Assembly: GCA_000474255.1 (NCBI GenBank)
Contig: BATO01000010.1
Span: 60,417-124,416 of the forward strand
Reading direction: 5' to 3'
DNA length: 64,000 nucleotides
DNA from: Aquipseudomonas alcaligenes MRY13-0052
GTDB lineage: Bacteria; Pseudomonadota; Gammaproteobacteria; Pseudomonadales; Pseudomonadaceae
The notes under the pieces are model-generated. The model was given only the letters and a program-made list of their open reading frames with translations. It was not told the origin of the DNA and ran no database searches. Both the position numbers and the translations under genes were made by a program. Of this stretch, positions 30,460-39,551 are shown in pieces (position 1 is the first letter of the stretch; the number at the start of each line of letters is the position of its first letter).

Positions 30460-32283
30460 CTACAGCGACTTCCAGAGGGAGTCAAAATCTTCCTCCCCCG
30501 CAGCGCTTTGCTCGCTGGAAGCTGTGACGGGCTTCCCGGGATTCTCGCTTTCCTGCTCGAAGGCGCGGTATTCGAACTGGTTGAAACTGCCGGTGGTGGT
30601 CTGACGGCTGGTGAGTACCGCGCGACGCTCCTTGCCCTGAATGTTGATCTGTACCTTGTTGCCCTCCTGGAAGGGCAGGCGCGGGGTGATCAGGGTGGCC
30701 GGGCGCGAGATGGCGCTGATTTCCGGCAGCAGCAGGGCGCGCAGGTAATGGCTGTGCTGGTCGGCCTTGCGCAACAGCTGCAGGCCGCAGGCCTGGGCGT
30801 GGGGGGCGATCAGTTCGATACCCATCTGCGTGCCGCCACCGCGGACCTGGCGGATCCAGCGCACCACGGCAACGCTCCAGCCCTGGCCGGGGGCGTCCTG
30901 CACACCCAGGAGCTCGCCGGCCTGCAGCTGGCTGGGGACTTCCTTGGGCCAGCTCAGGCAGTAACCGCCCGGGCTGTGGTTGACGATGGTCAGGGCGAAG
31001 GTCGGGTAGCTCTCTGCGCTGGGGGCTGCGGCGGCGTGTTGCGGCGAGGTGTCGCCGCTGACCACGGGCTTGCTGTACTGGATCTCTTCGTAGGGCAGGC
31101 CGGCTTCCCAGTTCTGGTTGGGTTGGGCGTCGAAGGCGTTGCCCCAGATATCGCCCTCGTCCTTGTTGATCGGCTTGAACACGGCCTGGCCGACTTCGAC
31201 CGGGAGCTTGAGGATTTCGCTGAACGGCTTGCTGCCGGAGATGAAGAAGTGCAGGGCGCTCATGCCGATGCACAGGGTCAGGGTGCCGCGGCCCGGGTTG
31301 CGCTGGAAGGTGCGCTCGGAAATGTCGCCCCAGGCGGAGCTGAGGTGCTGCAGCAGGTCCAGGGTGATGCCTTCGGGAACCTGCAGGCGGGCCTTGTCAC
31401 GGCTTTCGTTGGGCAGCAGCAGGTATTCCTTGATCGCGTCCACTAGGGGCAGCGGATCGATGCCCAGCAGATTGGGCAGTTCGCTGTCCTGGAACAGCGA
31501 CTTGTAGCGCGGCGGGCCGTCCACCTGGGTGGCGATGGCGAACAGCGTGGTCGGTTCGTTGCCGCGCTGAAGCCTTACCAGGCCACTCCAGGGCTCCAGT
31601 ACTTCGGCAAGGCGGGCGATGTTGTTCTGGCGCATCTGGTTGCAGCGCGAGCAGCCCAGCAGCAGGGCCACGAGGTAGGTCTGCTCGACGCTCAGGCCTT
31701 CGGTGTGACGGGCCAGGTTGTCGCGGATGATGGCGCGCTGGACTTGGCGGGAGACGGCAATCTGGTAGAGCTGATGTAGCTCCAGCCACAGGCCTTCGGG
31801 CACGGGGCAGTAGAGCTGGCTGGCGCGGATCAGTGCACCGTTGAGGCTGTGCATGGCCCGCTGCAGGGCGATGGTCAGCAGTTGCGCGCCTTCCTTGGAC
31901 TGGCGCGACGATTCCTGGGCAACGATCTGCTTGTAGCCGATGGCCAGGTGGTTCTGCAGGGCCTGGCAGAGGTTGGCGACCTTGCGCGGGCGCTCGTCGA
32001 GGACGATGGCCTGGTTGAGGAAGTGGCGCTCCAGGTGCTGGCAGACGTAGTAGACCTCGGGGCGCAGCAGTTCGAGCAACTGCAGGCGGTTTTCACTGGC
32101 GGTGACGAGCTGGTTGAGCTCCACGAGGGCCTGGTAGAGCTGGCGCGCGGTCTCGCCGAGGTTGGCCTTGGGCAGTCCGGAAATCCAGCGTTTCAGATCA
32201 CGCGGGGAGGCATCGCAGAAGGACAGGCTCTGCTTGTTCGGAGTAGGAACACGCAATAACAGGTGGGGACTCTGTTTGTCCAT
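30460..32283 (-). CDS. Large PilZ-like protein adjacent to fimX
   Basis: 607 residues from ATG at 32283. No enzyme motif is visible. About 1-420 is an all-helical-looking region I do not recognise (LLLGCSRCNQMRQNNIARLA; WGDISERTFQRN). About 435-520 looks PilZ-like: TIVNHSPGGYCLSW has the N-x-S-x-x-G part of the c-di-GMP motif and GTQMGIELI the conserved strand, but I see no clear RxxxR. The C-terminal part forms another beta-rich stretch (RLPFQEGNKVQINIQGKERR). Position upstream of fimX suggests a shared c-di-GMP or pilus role, an inference. Confidence 0.65.
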   Translation of the reverse strand: MDKQSPHLLLRVPTPNKQSLSFCDASPRDLKRWISGLPKANLGETARQLYQALVELNQLVTASENRLQLLELLRPEVYYVCQHLERHFLNQAIVLDERPRKVANLCQALQNHLAIGYKQIVAQESSRQSKEGAQLLTIALQRAMHSLNGALIRASQLYCPVPEGLWLELHQLYQIAVSRQVQRAIIRDNLARHTEGLSVEQTYLVALLLGCSRCNQMRQNNIARLAEVLEPWSGLVRLQRGNEPTTLFAIATQVDGPPRYKSLFQDSELPNLLGIDPLPLVDAIKEYLLLPNESRDKARLQVPEGITLDLLQHLSSAWGDISERTFQRNPGRGTLTLCIGMSALHFFISGSKPFSEILKLPVEVGQAVFKPINKDEGDIWGNAFDAQPNQNWEAGLPYEEIQYSKPVVSGDTSPQHAAAAPSAESYPTFALTIVNHSPGGYCLSWPKEVPSQLQAGELLGVQDAPGQGWSVAVVRWIRQVRGGGTQMGIELIAPHAQACGLQLLRKADQHSHYLRALLLPEISAISRPATLITPRLPFQEGNKVQINIQGKERRAVLTSRQTTTGSFNQFEYRAFEQESENPGKPVTASSEQSAAGEEDFDSLWKSL

Positions 32284-32484
32284 GTAGCTCGAATACTCCA
32301 ACTGCAGCGGGCAAGACGTGCGGAAATTTCACTCGCACTCTAGCAGCATCCCTTGCGGCCCGCAGCCCATCGCGGGGTTGGTATGGCAAAGTGCTGCTAC
32401 GGAATGGACGGCGAGCCGGGCGGCTGCACTGCAAGGTTGGACATTCGGTCGCAGCCTTGCGTTCAACCCGGCCCGCCCGGTTTA

Positions 32485-33348
32485 TCAGGCCTGCGCGGGC
32501 TGTGCCAGCAGTTCGCCCATGCTCACCGCGCTGCCGGCGGCGAGGCCTTCGGCCCAGCGGATCTGCTGCGGGCCGAAGAGCACGATGGCGGTGGAGCCCA
32601 GCTTGAAGCGGCCCAGCTCGGCGCCCTTCTCCAGGCTGATCGGCGCACGTGCGGCTTCGTCGTAGCGGAAGGTCTTCAGCTCGCGCTTGGGGGGCGTTAC
32701 CAGGCCAGCCCAGACGGTCTCGATGGAGGCGACGATCATCGCACCCACCAGCACCACGGCCATCGGGCCACGTTCGGTGTCGAACAGGCAGACCACGCGT
32801 TCGTTGCGGGCGAAGAGTTCGGGCACGTTCTCGGCGGTGCTCTGGTTCACCGAGAACAGGCGGCCGGGCACGTAGACCATTTCACGCAGGGTGCCGCCCA
32901 GGGGGGCGTGCACACGGTGGTAGTCGCGAGGCGACAGGTAGATGGTGGCGAAGTCACCGCCCATGAAGGGCGCGGCGCGCTCGGCGTCACCGCCCAACAA
33001 CTCCAGCACGCTGAAGCTGTGGCCCTTGGCCTGGAAGATACGGCCGTGCTCGATGGGGCCGAGCTGGCTGACCGCACCGTCGGCCGGGCAGAGGATGGCG
33101 CCGGGCGTCGGGTCGAGCGGGCGCGCGCCCTCTTTCAGGGCGCGGGTGAAGAAAGCGTTGAAGTGTTCGTAGGCGGTGAGGTCTTCGACCAGGGCTTCGC
33201 TCATGTTCACCTGGTAGCGGCGGGCGAACCAGGCGGTGAAGGCGTTCTTGAACCAGCGCACGCGGCACTCCGCCACGCAGCCGGCCAGGCGCGAGAGCAG
33301 GTGATGGGGCAGCAGGTATTGGCTGATGATGAACAGGCGTTCTTTCAT
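32485..33348 (-). CDS. psd: Phosphatidylserine decarboxylase proenzyme
   Basis: 287-residue inner-membrane enzyme that makes phosphatidylethanolamine from phosphatidylserine. The self-cleavage motif LGST lies at 250-253; cleavage before Ser252 would create the pyruvoyl group on the small alpha chain. Other conserved parts are PADGAVSQLG, YLSPRDYHRVHAPLGG and LVGAMIVASIETVW. Length is typical. It lies 24 bases after rhdA on the same strand and may be co-transcribed. Confidence 0.97.
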   Translation of the reverse strand: MKERLFIISQYLLPHHLLSRLAGCVAECRVRWFKNAFTAWFARRYQVNMSEALVEDLTAYEHFNAFFTRALKEGARPLDPTPGAILCPADGAVSQLGPIEHGRIFQAKGHSFSVLELLGGDAERAAPFMGGDFATIYLSPRDYHRVHAPLGGTLREMVYVPGRLFSVNQSTAENVPELFARNERVVCLFDTERGPMAVVLVGAMIVASIETVWAGLVTPPKRELKTFRYDEAARAPISLEKGAELGRFKLGSTAIVLFGPQQIRWAEGLAAGSAVSMGELLAQPAQA

Positions 33349-33372
33349 GGGTGTTCCTTGTTTACCGGAGGC

Positions 33373-34188
33373 TCAGGCCTCGACAGGGGTATCCGGGTGG
33401 TTGCCCCACTCCGACCAGGAGCCGGCGTAGCCCTTGACGCGGGGGTAGCCCAGCGCCTTGGCCACCAGGTAGGTGAAGCCGGAGCGGTGGTGGGTCTGGC
33501 AGTGGGTGACGATTTCCTTGTCCGGGGTGATACCGAGCGATTGCAGGATCTCGGCGATGTCTTCGCGGATGCGCAAAGCGCGCTGCGGGTCCATGCCGGC
33601 GGTCCATTCGAAGTTCACCGCGCCGGGGATGTGCCCACCTTTGGCCGCCAGCACCTTGGTGCCGGCGTATTCGCCGGGGCCGCGCGCGTCCCAGATGGCC
33701 AGGTCGGCGGCGCCGAGGCGGCTCTGCAGGTACTCGCGGGTGGCGGTGGGCTCGTCGTGGATCACCAGCGGCAGCGGGCCGCCAGCCGGGGCTGGAGTCT
33801 CGGTCGCGGTGGCGCGGCCATCGGCCAGCCAGGCATGCAGGCCGCCGTTCAGGTAGTGATAGCGGCCGTGGCCGATCACATCCAGCAGCCAGATGAAGCG
33901 CCCGGCCCAGCCACCGCCTTCGTCGTCATAGACCACATAGGTGGCGTCGCTGCGCTGGCCCAGTTCGCCGAACAGGGTTTCGAGGTCCGCCTTGGCGGGC
34001 AGCAAGCCGGGGGCCGGGGCCTGGCCGAGCTGAGTGCGCTTGGGGTCGACGAAGCGGGCGCCGGGAATGTGGCCTTCGGCGTAGCGCGCGGCGCTGGTCA
34101 GGTCCACCAGGATCAGGTCGGGCGCATCGAGTCGAGCTGCCAGGTCGGCCGGTTCGATCACCAGTGGCAGGCCGGAAAAGGCGGACAT
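33373..34188 (-). CDS. rhdA: Thiosulfate sulfurtransferase (rhodanese) RhdA
   Basis: 271 residues, two tandem rhodanese domains (about 8-125 and 150-265). The catalytic loop of the second domain is CQTHHRSG with Cys230, identical in form to Azotobacter/Pseudomonas RhdA. It transfers sulfur from thiosulfate to cyanide or other acceptors. ATG at 34188 with CGGAG upstream is preferred; the frame stays open further upstream without a good ribosome site. psd follows after 24 bases. Confidence 0.95.
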   Translation of the reverse strand: MSAFSGLPLVIEPADLAARLDAPDLILVDLTSAARYAEGHIPGARFVDPKRTQLGQAPAPGLLPAKADLETLFGELGQRSDATYVVYDDEGGGWAGRFIWLLDVIGHGRYHYLNGGLHAWLADGRATATETPAPAGGPLPLVIHDEPTATREYLQSRLGAADLAIWDARGPGEYAGTKVLAAKGGHIPGAVNFEWTAGMDPQRALRIREDIAEILQSLGITPDKEIVTHCQTHHRSGFTYLVAKALGYPRVKGYAGSWSEWGNHPDTPVEA

Positions 34189-34234
34189 TGAACACTCCGG
34201 AAGAGAATGAAAGAGGCGGATTGTAGCGGAAAGG

Positions 34235-35758
34235 TCAGCGCCCGCGCGTAGCAAAGCTGGCCAGGGCGCGCTCGATGCATTGCACGGTCTTTCCGAAGGC
34301 CTGGAGGCTGACATCGGCGAAGGGCTGGCCGCCCTGGTCGGCGATCAGCAGCAGGGCGACGCGGCCGTTGGCAGGGATGGAGCGCAGCAGCACGTGGTCG
34401 GCCGGGAACAGCGCCTTGAGGTTGCCGGGGATCAGCGCCGAGTACTGCGCGGCGTTCTCCGGCGTCAGGCGCAGTTGGCCGGGTTGCGCGAGCAGGCGGC
34501 GCAGCACCTGGCTTTGGGTCGGGTCCAGCTGCAGGCCGGCGGCTTCCCTGGGCAGCCCGGCACTTTGCTGCACCGCCAGCCGGCTCTGGGTGCGGTCGGT
34601 GAGCAGGATCAGGCAGCGGCGCATGCCACAGGCTGTGAGGGCGTCGCGGGCACAGCCGGTGAGCTGGACGATGTTGGCGAAGGGGCTGGGCTCCTTCAGC
34701 AACTGACCACAATGCTGGCGCCATTCGCTGAGTGCGGCGGCGGGGGGCGGGGTCGGCTTCACTTCCTCGGTCGGCCAGCGGCTGCAATCCCAGGGCCAGA
34801 TCAACGCCTGGGCCGGGTGCCAGAGGTCACTGCGCGCGTGCTTGCGGGCGCTGTCGGCAGCGTGCTGGTGGATGAGCTGCTGCAGCTCGGTCAGCGGCAG
34901 TTGCATGTAGAGGCCGGTGAGGCGCTGCCAGCGCAGGCTGTGGTCGCAGGCCCAGGAGTCGTGGGCTGAGACCGCCAATCCGTTGGCCAGCAATACCGTG
35001 TTACCCGGCTGGGTGAGCCAGCGGCGCAGGGCCGGGTCGGCATCGAGCATCTGTTGCTGGTGCAGGGGATGCTCGTTGTCACGGGCGATGTGCAGGGCCT
35101 TCACCAGCATGCGCCGGTCGGCGTTGAGCAGGCGGTAGCCGTAGGTGATCCAGTCCGGCAGCTTCCAGTGCTCGGCCAGGGCCTGGCACAGGCGCAGCAG
35201 TGGCACGCCGAGCAGTTCGAGCTCCACCTTGCGTGCCGGCTCGCCACGGACGATGACGCGGGTTTCCCAGGCGGCGAACAGCTGCGGATGCAGGGCCAGC
35301 AACGGCCAGAGCGGGGACAGGAACAGCAGGCTGTTCCAGTGGATTTCCTGCCACAGGCGCGCCAGGCGGGCGGCGAACAGACCGCTGGCCTGTTGCGACG
35401 CGTGCTGGCTGATCAGTTGCAGTTGGCGCAGTGCCAGAGGGATATCGGCTTCGTTGACGGCTGGCAGGCGGTTGAGCAGTTCTTCCGAGCGCTTCAGGCC
35501 AAGGCGGGTCAGTGCCACTTCCAGGCTTTCCGCCGGGCTGTCGAGGGAGGAACCGGCGCGGTTCGCTTCACGCATGATGCTCAAGGCCAGGCCGGGACTA
35601 TCCTGAATCAGGTCAGCGATCTCGCGCATCGAACGGCGGCTGTCGCCCAGGGCGCGGCGCACCCGTTCATGGCTTTCCGCCGGAATCGGGAGGCGGACGC
35701 CGTCGAGTTGTTTGATCCAGGCGTCGAGGCTGCTGGGTGGGGGCATCTGCGTCTTCAT
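34235..35758 (-). CDS. HDOD-domain signalling protein with GAF-like C-terminus
   Basis: 507 residues. The HDOD domain spans about 15-210 (PAESHERVRRALGDSRRSMR, IADLIQDSPGLALSIMREAN and the helical continuation). After a variable middle, about 350-500 looks GAF-like (CLILLTDRTQSRLAVQQSAG, VALLLIADQGGQPF). HDOD proteins act in signalling, often downstream of c-di-GMP or two-component systems, without known enzymatic activity. It is divergent from motA and upstream of rhdA on the same strand. Confidence 0.83.
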   Translation of the reverse strand: MKTQMPPPSSLDAWIKQLDGVRLPIPAESHERVRRALGDSRRSMREIADLIQDSPGLALSIMREANRAGSSLDSPAESLEVALTRLGLKRSEELLNRLPAVNEADIPLALRQLQLISQHASQQASGLFAARLARLWQEIHWNSLLFLSPLWPLLALHPQLFAAWETRVIVRGEPARKVELELLGVPLLRLCQALAEHWKLPDWITYGYRLLNADRRMLVKALHIARDNEHPLHQQQMLDADPALRRWLTQPGNTVLLANGLAVSAHDSWACDHSLRWQRLTGLYMQLPLTELQQLIHQHAADSARKHARSDLWHPAQALIWPWDCSRWPTEEVKPTPPPAAALSEWRQHCGQLLKEPSPFANIVQLTGCARDALTACGMRRCLILLTDRTQSRLAVQQSAGLPREAAGLQLDPTQSQVLRRLLAQPGQLRLTPENAAQYSALIPGNLKALFPADHVLLRSIPANGRVALLLIADQGGQPFADVSLQAFGKTVQCIERALASFATRGR

Positions 35759-35873
35759 GAGGTTTGAGCCAAACTGGCTTTTCGCCTTAACTGGCTATAG
35801 TCTGGCGCATAAGTTCCGATAATTAGAAGGGTTGTTTTCATAACCCTATTACTGACCCTTCAAGTCTCACTTT

Positions 35874-36725
35874 ATGGCAAAAATAATCGGCATCATCGTC
35901 GTATTCGCCACCGTTCTCGGCGGATATGTCCTTTCCCACGGTAAGATCGGTGCCCTGATACAGCCTTTCGAGGTGTTGATCATCGGTGGCGCGGCGCTCG
36001 GGGCCTTCCTCCAGGCCAACCCGGGCAGCACCTTCATGCATGTGCTGAAAAAGTCGCTGAAGATGTTCGGCTCGCGCTTCACCCATGCCTTCTATCTGGA
36101 AGTGCTGCGCCTGCTCTACGAGATTCTCAACAAGAGCCGCCGCGAAGGGATGATGGCCATCGAGGCCGATATCGAAGACCCGGCCGCCAGCCCGATCTTC
36201 AGTAAGTACCCGGGCATCCTCAAGGATGCCGGGATGGTCGCGTACATCAGCGACTATTTGCGCATCATGTCTTCCGGCAACATGGCGCCCCACGAACTCG
36301 AAGGCTTGTTCGACATGGAACTGAACAGCCTGAAGGAAGACCTCGAACACCCCTCCCACGCCGTTACCCGCATCGCCGATGGCCTGCCGGGCTTCGGTAT
36401 CGTTGCGGCGGTACTGGGTATCGTGGTGACCATGGCGCTGCTCGGCCAGGTCGAGCAGTCTGCGCTGGGCCAGCACGTGGGTGCTGCCCTGGTGGGTACC
36501 TTCCTCGGTATTCTCGCGGCCTACGGTTTCTTCGGCCCCTTGGCCGTCTGCCTGGAGCACGACGCGAAGGAAGAGCTCAACGTCTACGAGGCCATCAAGG
36601 CTTGCCTGGTTGCCTCGGCGTCCGGGATGCCTCCGTCGCTGGCGGTGGAGTTCGGGCGCAAGGTTCTATACCCCGCACATCGCCCGAGCTTCAGCGAGCT
36701 CGAGCAGGCCGTTCGCGGTAGCTGA
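35874..36725 (+). CDS. motA: Flagellar stator protein MotA
   Basis: 283-residue inner-membrane stator subunit that with MotB conducts protons to turn the flagellum. Four hydrophobic helices are seen (IIGIIVVFATVLGGYVLS; IGGAALGAF; GFGIVAAVLGIVVTMALLG; VGAALVGTFLGILAAYGF). Conserved prolines lie in GLPGFGI and GFFGPLA. The cytoplasmic loop between helices 2 and 3 carries the charged residues that contact FliG. The motB gene follows after 13 bases. Confidence 0.95.
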   Translation: MAKIIGIIVVFATVLGGYVLSHGKIGALIQPFEVLIIGGAALGAFLQANPGSTFMHVLKKSLKMFGSRFTHAFYLEVLRLLYEILNKSRREGMMAIEADIEDPAASPIFSKYPGILKDAGMVAYISDYLRIMSSGNMAPHELEGLFDMELNSLKEDLEHPSHAVTRIADGLPGFGIVAAVLGIVVTMALLGQVEQSALGQHVGAALVGTFLGILAAYGFFGPLAVCLEHDAKEELNVYEAIKACLVASASGMPPSLAVEFGRKVLYPAHRPSFSELEQAVRGS

Positions 36726-36738
36726 CCGGGGCTGAACC

Positions 36739-37809
36739 ATGGATAACAACCAGCCGATCATCGTCAAGCGGGTCAAGAAGATCGCCGCTGGGCACCATGG
36801 CGGTGCCTGGAAGATCGCCTTCGCCGACTTCGCCACCGCGATGATGGCGTTCTTTTTGGTGCTCTGGCTGATGTCCTCGGCCACGCCCGAGCAGAAGAAG
36901 GCGATTTCTGGCTACTTCCAGGACCCCATCGGTTTCACCGAAAGCGCCAGCCCTTATGTGATCGACCTCGGCGGTACGCCGACGCCGGCGCCGGACCGTA
37001 CGCTCAACCCCGAGCTGAAGGACGCCCCTGACGCCCAGGAGGCGGCGATCGACTCGACCAACAAGCAGGTGGACGCCAAGCAGGTGGAAACCCTGGCCGA
37101 CCAGATCGAGAAGGAACGCCTCGAGATGCTGCTGCAGGAGCTGCAGAACAAGGTCGACGAGAACCCCGAGCTACGCAAATTCAAGGACCAGATCCTGTTC
37201 GAGATCACCCAGGATGGCTTGCGCATCCAAATCATGGACGCCGCCAACAGGCCCATGTTCGACCTCGGCAGCGCGCGCCTGCAGCCCTATTTCGAAGACA
37301 TCCTGCTGATCATGGCCGAGACCATCAAGGCCGTGCCGAACAAGATCAGCATCAGCGGCCACACTGATGCCAAGCCCTTTGCCGGGGCTGGTGAGTTCGG
37401 CAACTGGGAGCTTTCCGCCGGCCGCGCCAACGCCGCGCGTCGGACCCTGGTGGCGGGCGGCTACCCCGATGATCAGGTCGCGCGGGTGGTGGGCTATGCC
37501 TCCTCGGCGTTGTTTGATCGCGAGGACCCCTTCAACCCGGTCAACCGGCGCATCGATATCATCGTGCTGACCAAGAAGGCCCAGCGCGACATCGAGGGTT
37601 CCCATGGCGACCAGAACGCCCCGGCCGAAGGCGGTACCCCGCCGTCGACGCCCGCCAGCGGCACGCCGCCTTCGGTCCCCGGCGCGGCTTCCGGCACCCA
37701 GGTCACACCACCCGGTGGCGCCGCGCCGCTGCAACCCCAGGAGTTGCAGCAGAAGCTGAACATCTTCGAGGATGGCGTGCTGAAGATGGACGAGAACAAA
37801 CAGCCCTGA
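36739..37809 (+). CDS. motB: Flagellar stator protein MotB
   Basis: 356 residues. The single membrane helix FADFATAMMAFFLVLWLM carries the proton-binding Asp30. A plug/linker follows and then the OmpA-like peptidoglycan-binding domain at about 165-285 (ISGHTDAKPF, ELSAGRANAARRTL, NRRIDIIVL). The C-terminal 70 residues are Pro/Thr/Gly-rich. AAGHHGGAWKIA is the conserved MotB start. A terminator lies 19 bases downstream. Confidence 0.96.
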   Translation: MDNNQPIIVKRVKKIAAGHHGGAWKIAFADFATAMMAFFLVLWLMSSATPEQKKAISGYFQDPIGFTESASPYVIDLGGTPTPAPDRTLNPELKDAPDAQEAAIDSTNKQVDAKQVETLADQIEKERLEMLLQELQNKVDENPELRKFKDQILFEITQDGLRIQIMDAANRPMFDLGSARLQPYFEDILLIMAETIKAVPNKISISGHTDAKPFAGAGEFGNWELSAGRANAARRTLVAGGYPDDQVARVVGYASSALFDREDPFNPVNRRIDIIVLTKKAQRDIEGSHGDQNAPAEGGTPPSTPASGTPPSVPGAASGTQVTPPGGAAPLQPQELQQKLNIFEDGVLKMDENKQP

Positions 37810-37828
37810 CGGCAGCCCGACCCGAATG

Positions 37829-37857
37829 AAAAAGGCCACGCGATTGCGTGGCCTTTT
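37829..37857. terminator. Bidirectional terminator between motB and rsgA
   Basis: AAAAAGGCCACGC, short loop, GCGTGGCCTTTT. It separates the convergent motB and rsgA genes and has A/T tracts on both sides. Confidence 0.88.
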
Positions 37858-37872
37858 CGTTTGCGGCGCCTG

Positions 37873-38904
37873 TCAGTATTCGGGTTCCGGCAGGCTTTCG
37901 AGGATGTGCCGGTAGCTCGACATGCGCTGGGGCTGCACGCGGCCGTCCTCCAGCGCCTTGAGCAGGGCGCAGCCGGGCTCGCGGTCGTGCTTGCAGTCGC
38001 GGAAGCGGCAGGTGCCGAGCAGGTCGCGGAACTCGATGAAGCCGGCTTCCACATCGTGGCGGCTGACGTGGCCTAGGCCGAATTCGCGGATGCCGGGGGA
38101 GTCGATCAGCTCGCCGCCACCGGGGAAATGGAACAGTCGCGCGGTGGTGGTGGTGTGGGTGCCCTTGCCGGTCAGCTCCGAGAGCGGACCGACGCGGGTG
38201 TCGACACCGGGCAACAGGCTGTTGACCAGCGAGGATTTACCGACGCCGGACTGGCCGACGAACACGCTGACGTGGCCGTCGAGGCGTATCTGTAGATCTT
38301 CCATGCCACCGCCGCCGTGTGCCGAGACTTCCAGCAGCGGATAGTCGAGCTGCCGATAGACGCCCAGCAGAGAGTCGAGCATCGCGCTGTTGTCATCGTC
38401 CACCAGGTCGGCCTTGTTCAGCAGCAGCAGCGGCTGGATGCCGGCATGCTCGGCGGCCACCAGGTAGCGGTCGATGAGGTTGGCGTGCGGGTGGGGCAGG
38501 GGAGCGAAGACGATGACGATCAGGTCGACGTTGGCCGCCACCGGCTTGAGCAGGCCGCGCATGTCCGGCCGGCACAGCTCGCTGGTGCGCGGCAGTTGCG
38601 CGACGATCACGCCGCTGCCCTGGTTGCCCGAGCGCCAGACCACACGATCGCCGGTGACCAGCGCCGGCAGGTTGGCGCGCAGGTGACAGCGGAATACCTG
38701 GCCGGCGATCTCGCCTTCCAGCGCCTCGACCTCGACCTGCACGCCGAAGTGGGCGATTACCAGGCCGGTCTGTTCGGGGCCGAGATCGCCGCCTTCCAGC
38801 TCGTCGAGCGCGCGTGATTCGCGCTTGGCCGCACGGGCGGCGCGCTCTTCCTGGATCTTCTCGATGCGCCAGCTTTGCCGGCGGCTGAGGTGGCGTTTGG
38901 CCAT
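37873..38904 (-). CDS. rsgA: Ribosome small-subunit maturation GTPase RsgA
   Basis: 343 residues. An N-terminal OB fold (about 45-110) precedes a circularly permuted GTPase domain: G4 NKADLVDDD comes first, then the P loop [10 protein letters not shown] and G3 DSPGIREF. The C-terminal zinc site is [14 protein letters not shown]. RsgA binds the 30S subunit and checks late assembly. ATG at 38904 with GGAAG upstream is chosen over an earlier in-frame start. It is divergent from orn across about 100 bases. Confidence 0.96.
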   Translation of the reverse strand: MAKRHLSRRQSWRIEKIQEERAARAAKRESRALDELEGGDLGPEQTGLVIAHFGVQVEVEALEGEIAGQVFRCHLRANLPALVTGDRVVWRSGNQGSGVIVAQLPRTSELCRPDMRGLLKPVAANVDLIVIVFAPLPHPHANLIDRYLVAAEHAGIQPLLLLNKADLVDDDNSAMLDSLLGVYRQLDYPLLEVSAHGGGGMEDLQIRLDGHVSVFVGQSGVGKSSLVNSLLPGVDTRVGPLSELTGKGTHTTTTARLFHFPGGGELIDSPGIREFGLGHVSRHDVEAGFIEFRDLLGTCRFRDCKHDREPGCALLKALEDGRVQPQRMSSYRHILESLPEPEY

Positions 38905-39002
38905 GGAACTTCCACTGATTGAAAACGGCGGCGAGTTTAGCACGGGCAGCCCGGCGCACCGGGCTCTAAGCTAGAATGCGCGCCTTGCCTTGGAGAGCGA
39001 AC

Positions 39003-39545
39003 ATGCAGAACGCACAGAACCTGATCTGGATCGACCTGGAAATGACCGGCCTCGATCCCGATAACGACGTCATCATCGAAATGGCCACCATCGTCACCGA
39101 CAGTGATCTCAACGTGCTCGCCGAAGGCCCGACCATCGCCGTGCACCAGAGCGACGAGATTCTTGCCGGCATGGACGAGTGGAACACCCGCCAGCATGGC
39201 CAGAGCGGCCTGACCCAGCGCGTGCGCGAGAGCCGCATCAGCGCCGCCGAGGCCGAGGCGCAGACCCTGGCCTTTCTGGAGCAGTGGGTGCCCAAGGGCA
39301 AGTCGCCGATCTGCGGCAACAGCATCTGCCAGGACCGCCGCTTCCTCTATCGCCATATGCCCAAGCTGGAAGGCTACTTCCACTACCGCAACCTGGACGT
39401 CTCCACCCTCAAGGAGTTGGCCGCGCGCTGGGCGCCCCATGTGCGTGACGGCTTCAAGAAAAGCAGCACCCACCTGGCCCTGGACGACATCCGCGACTCC
39501 ATCGCCGAGCTGCGCCACTACCGCGAGCACTTCATCAAGGTCTGA
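39003..39545 (+). CDS. orn: Oligoribonuclease Orn
   Basis: 180-residue DEDDh exonuclease that degrades very short RNAs and pGpG, the breakdown product of c-di-GMP. Catalytic motifs: [11 protein letters not shown] (Asp, Glu), [10 protein letters not shown] (Asp) and [10 protein letters not shown] (His, Asp). ATG at 39003 follows GGAG by 7-8 bases. It is convergent with queG, with 6 bases between stop codons. Confidence 0.97.
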   Translation: MQNAQNLIWIDLEMTGLDPDNDVIIEMATIVTDSDLNVLAEGPTIAVHQSDEILAGMDEWNTRQHGQSGLTQRVRESRISAAEAEAQTLAFLEQWVPKGKSPICGNSICQDRRFLYRHMPKLEGYFHYRNLDVSTLKELAARWAPHVRDGFKKSSTHLALDDIRDSIAELRHYREHFIKV

Positions 39546-39551
39546 GCCGTT

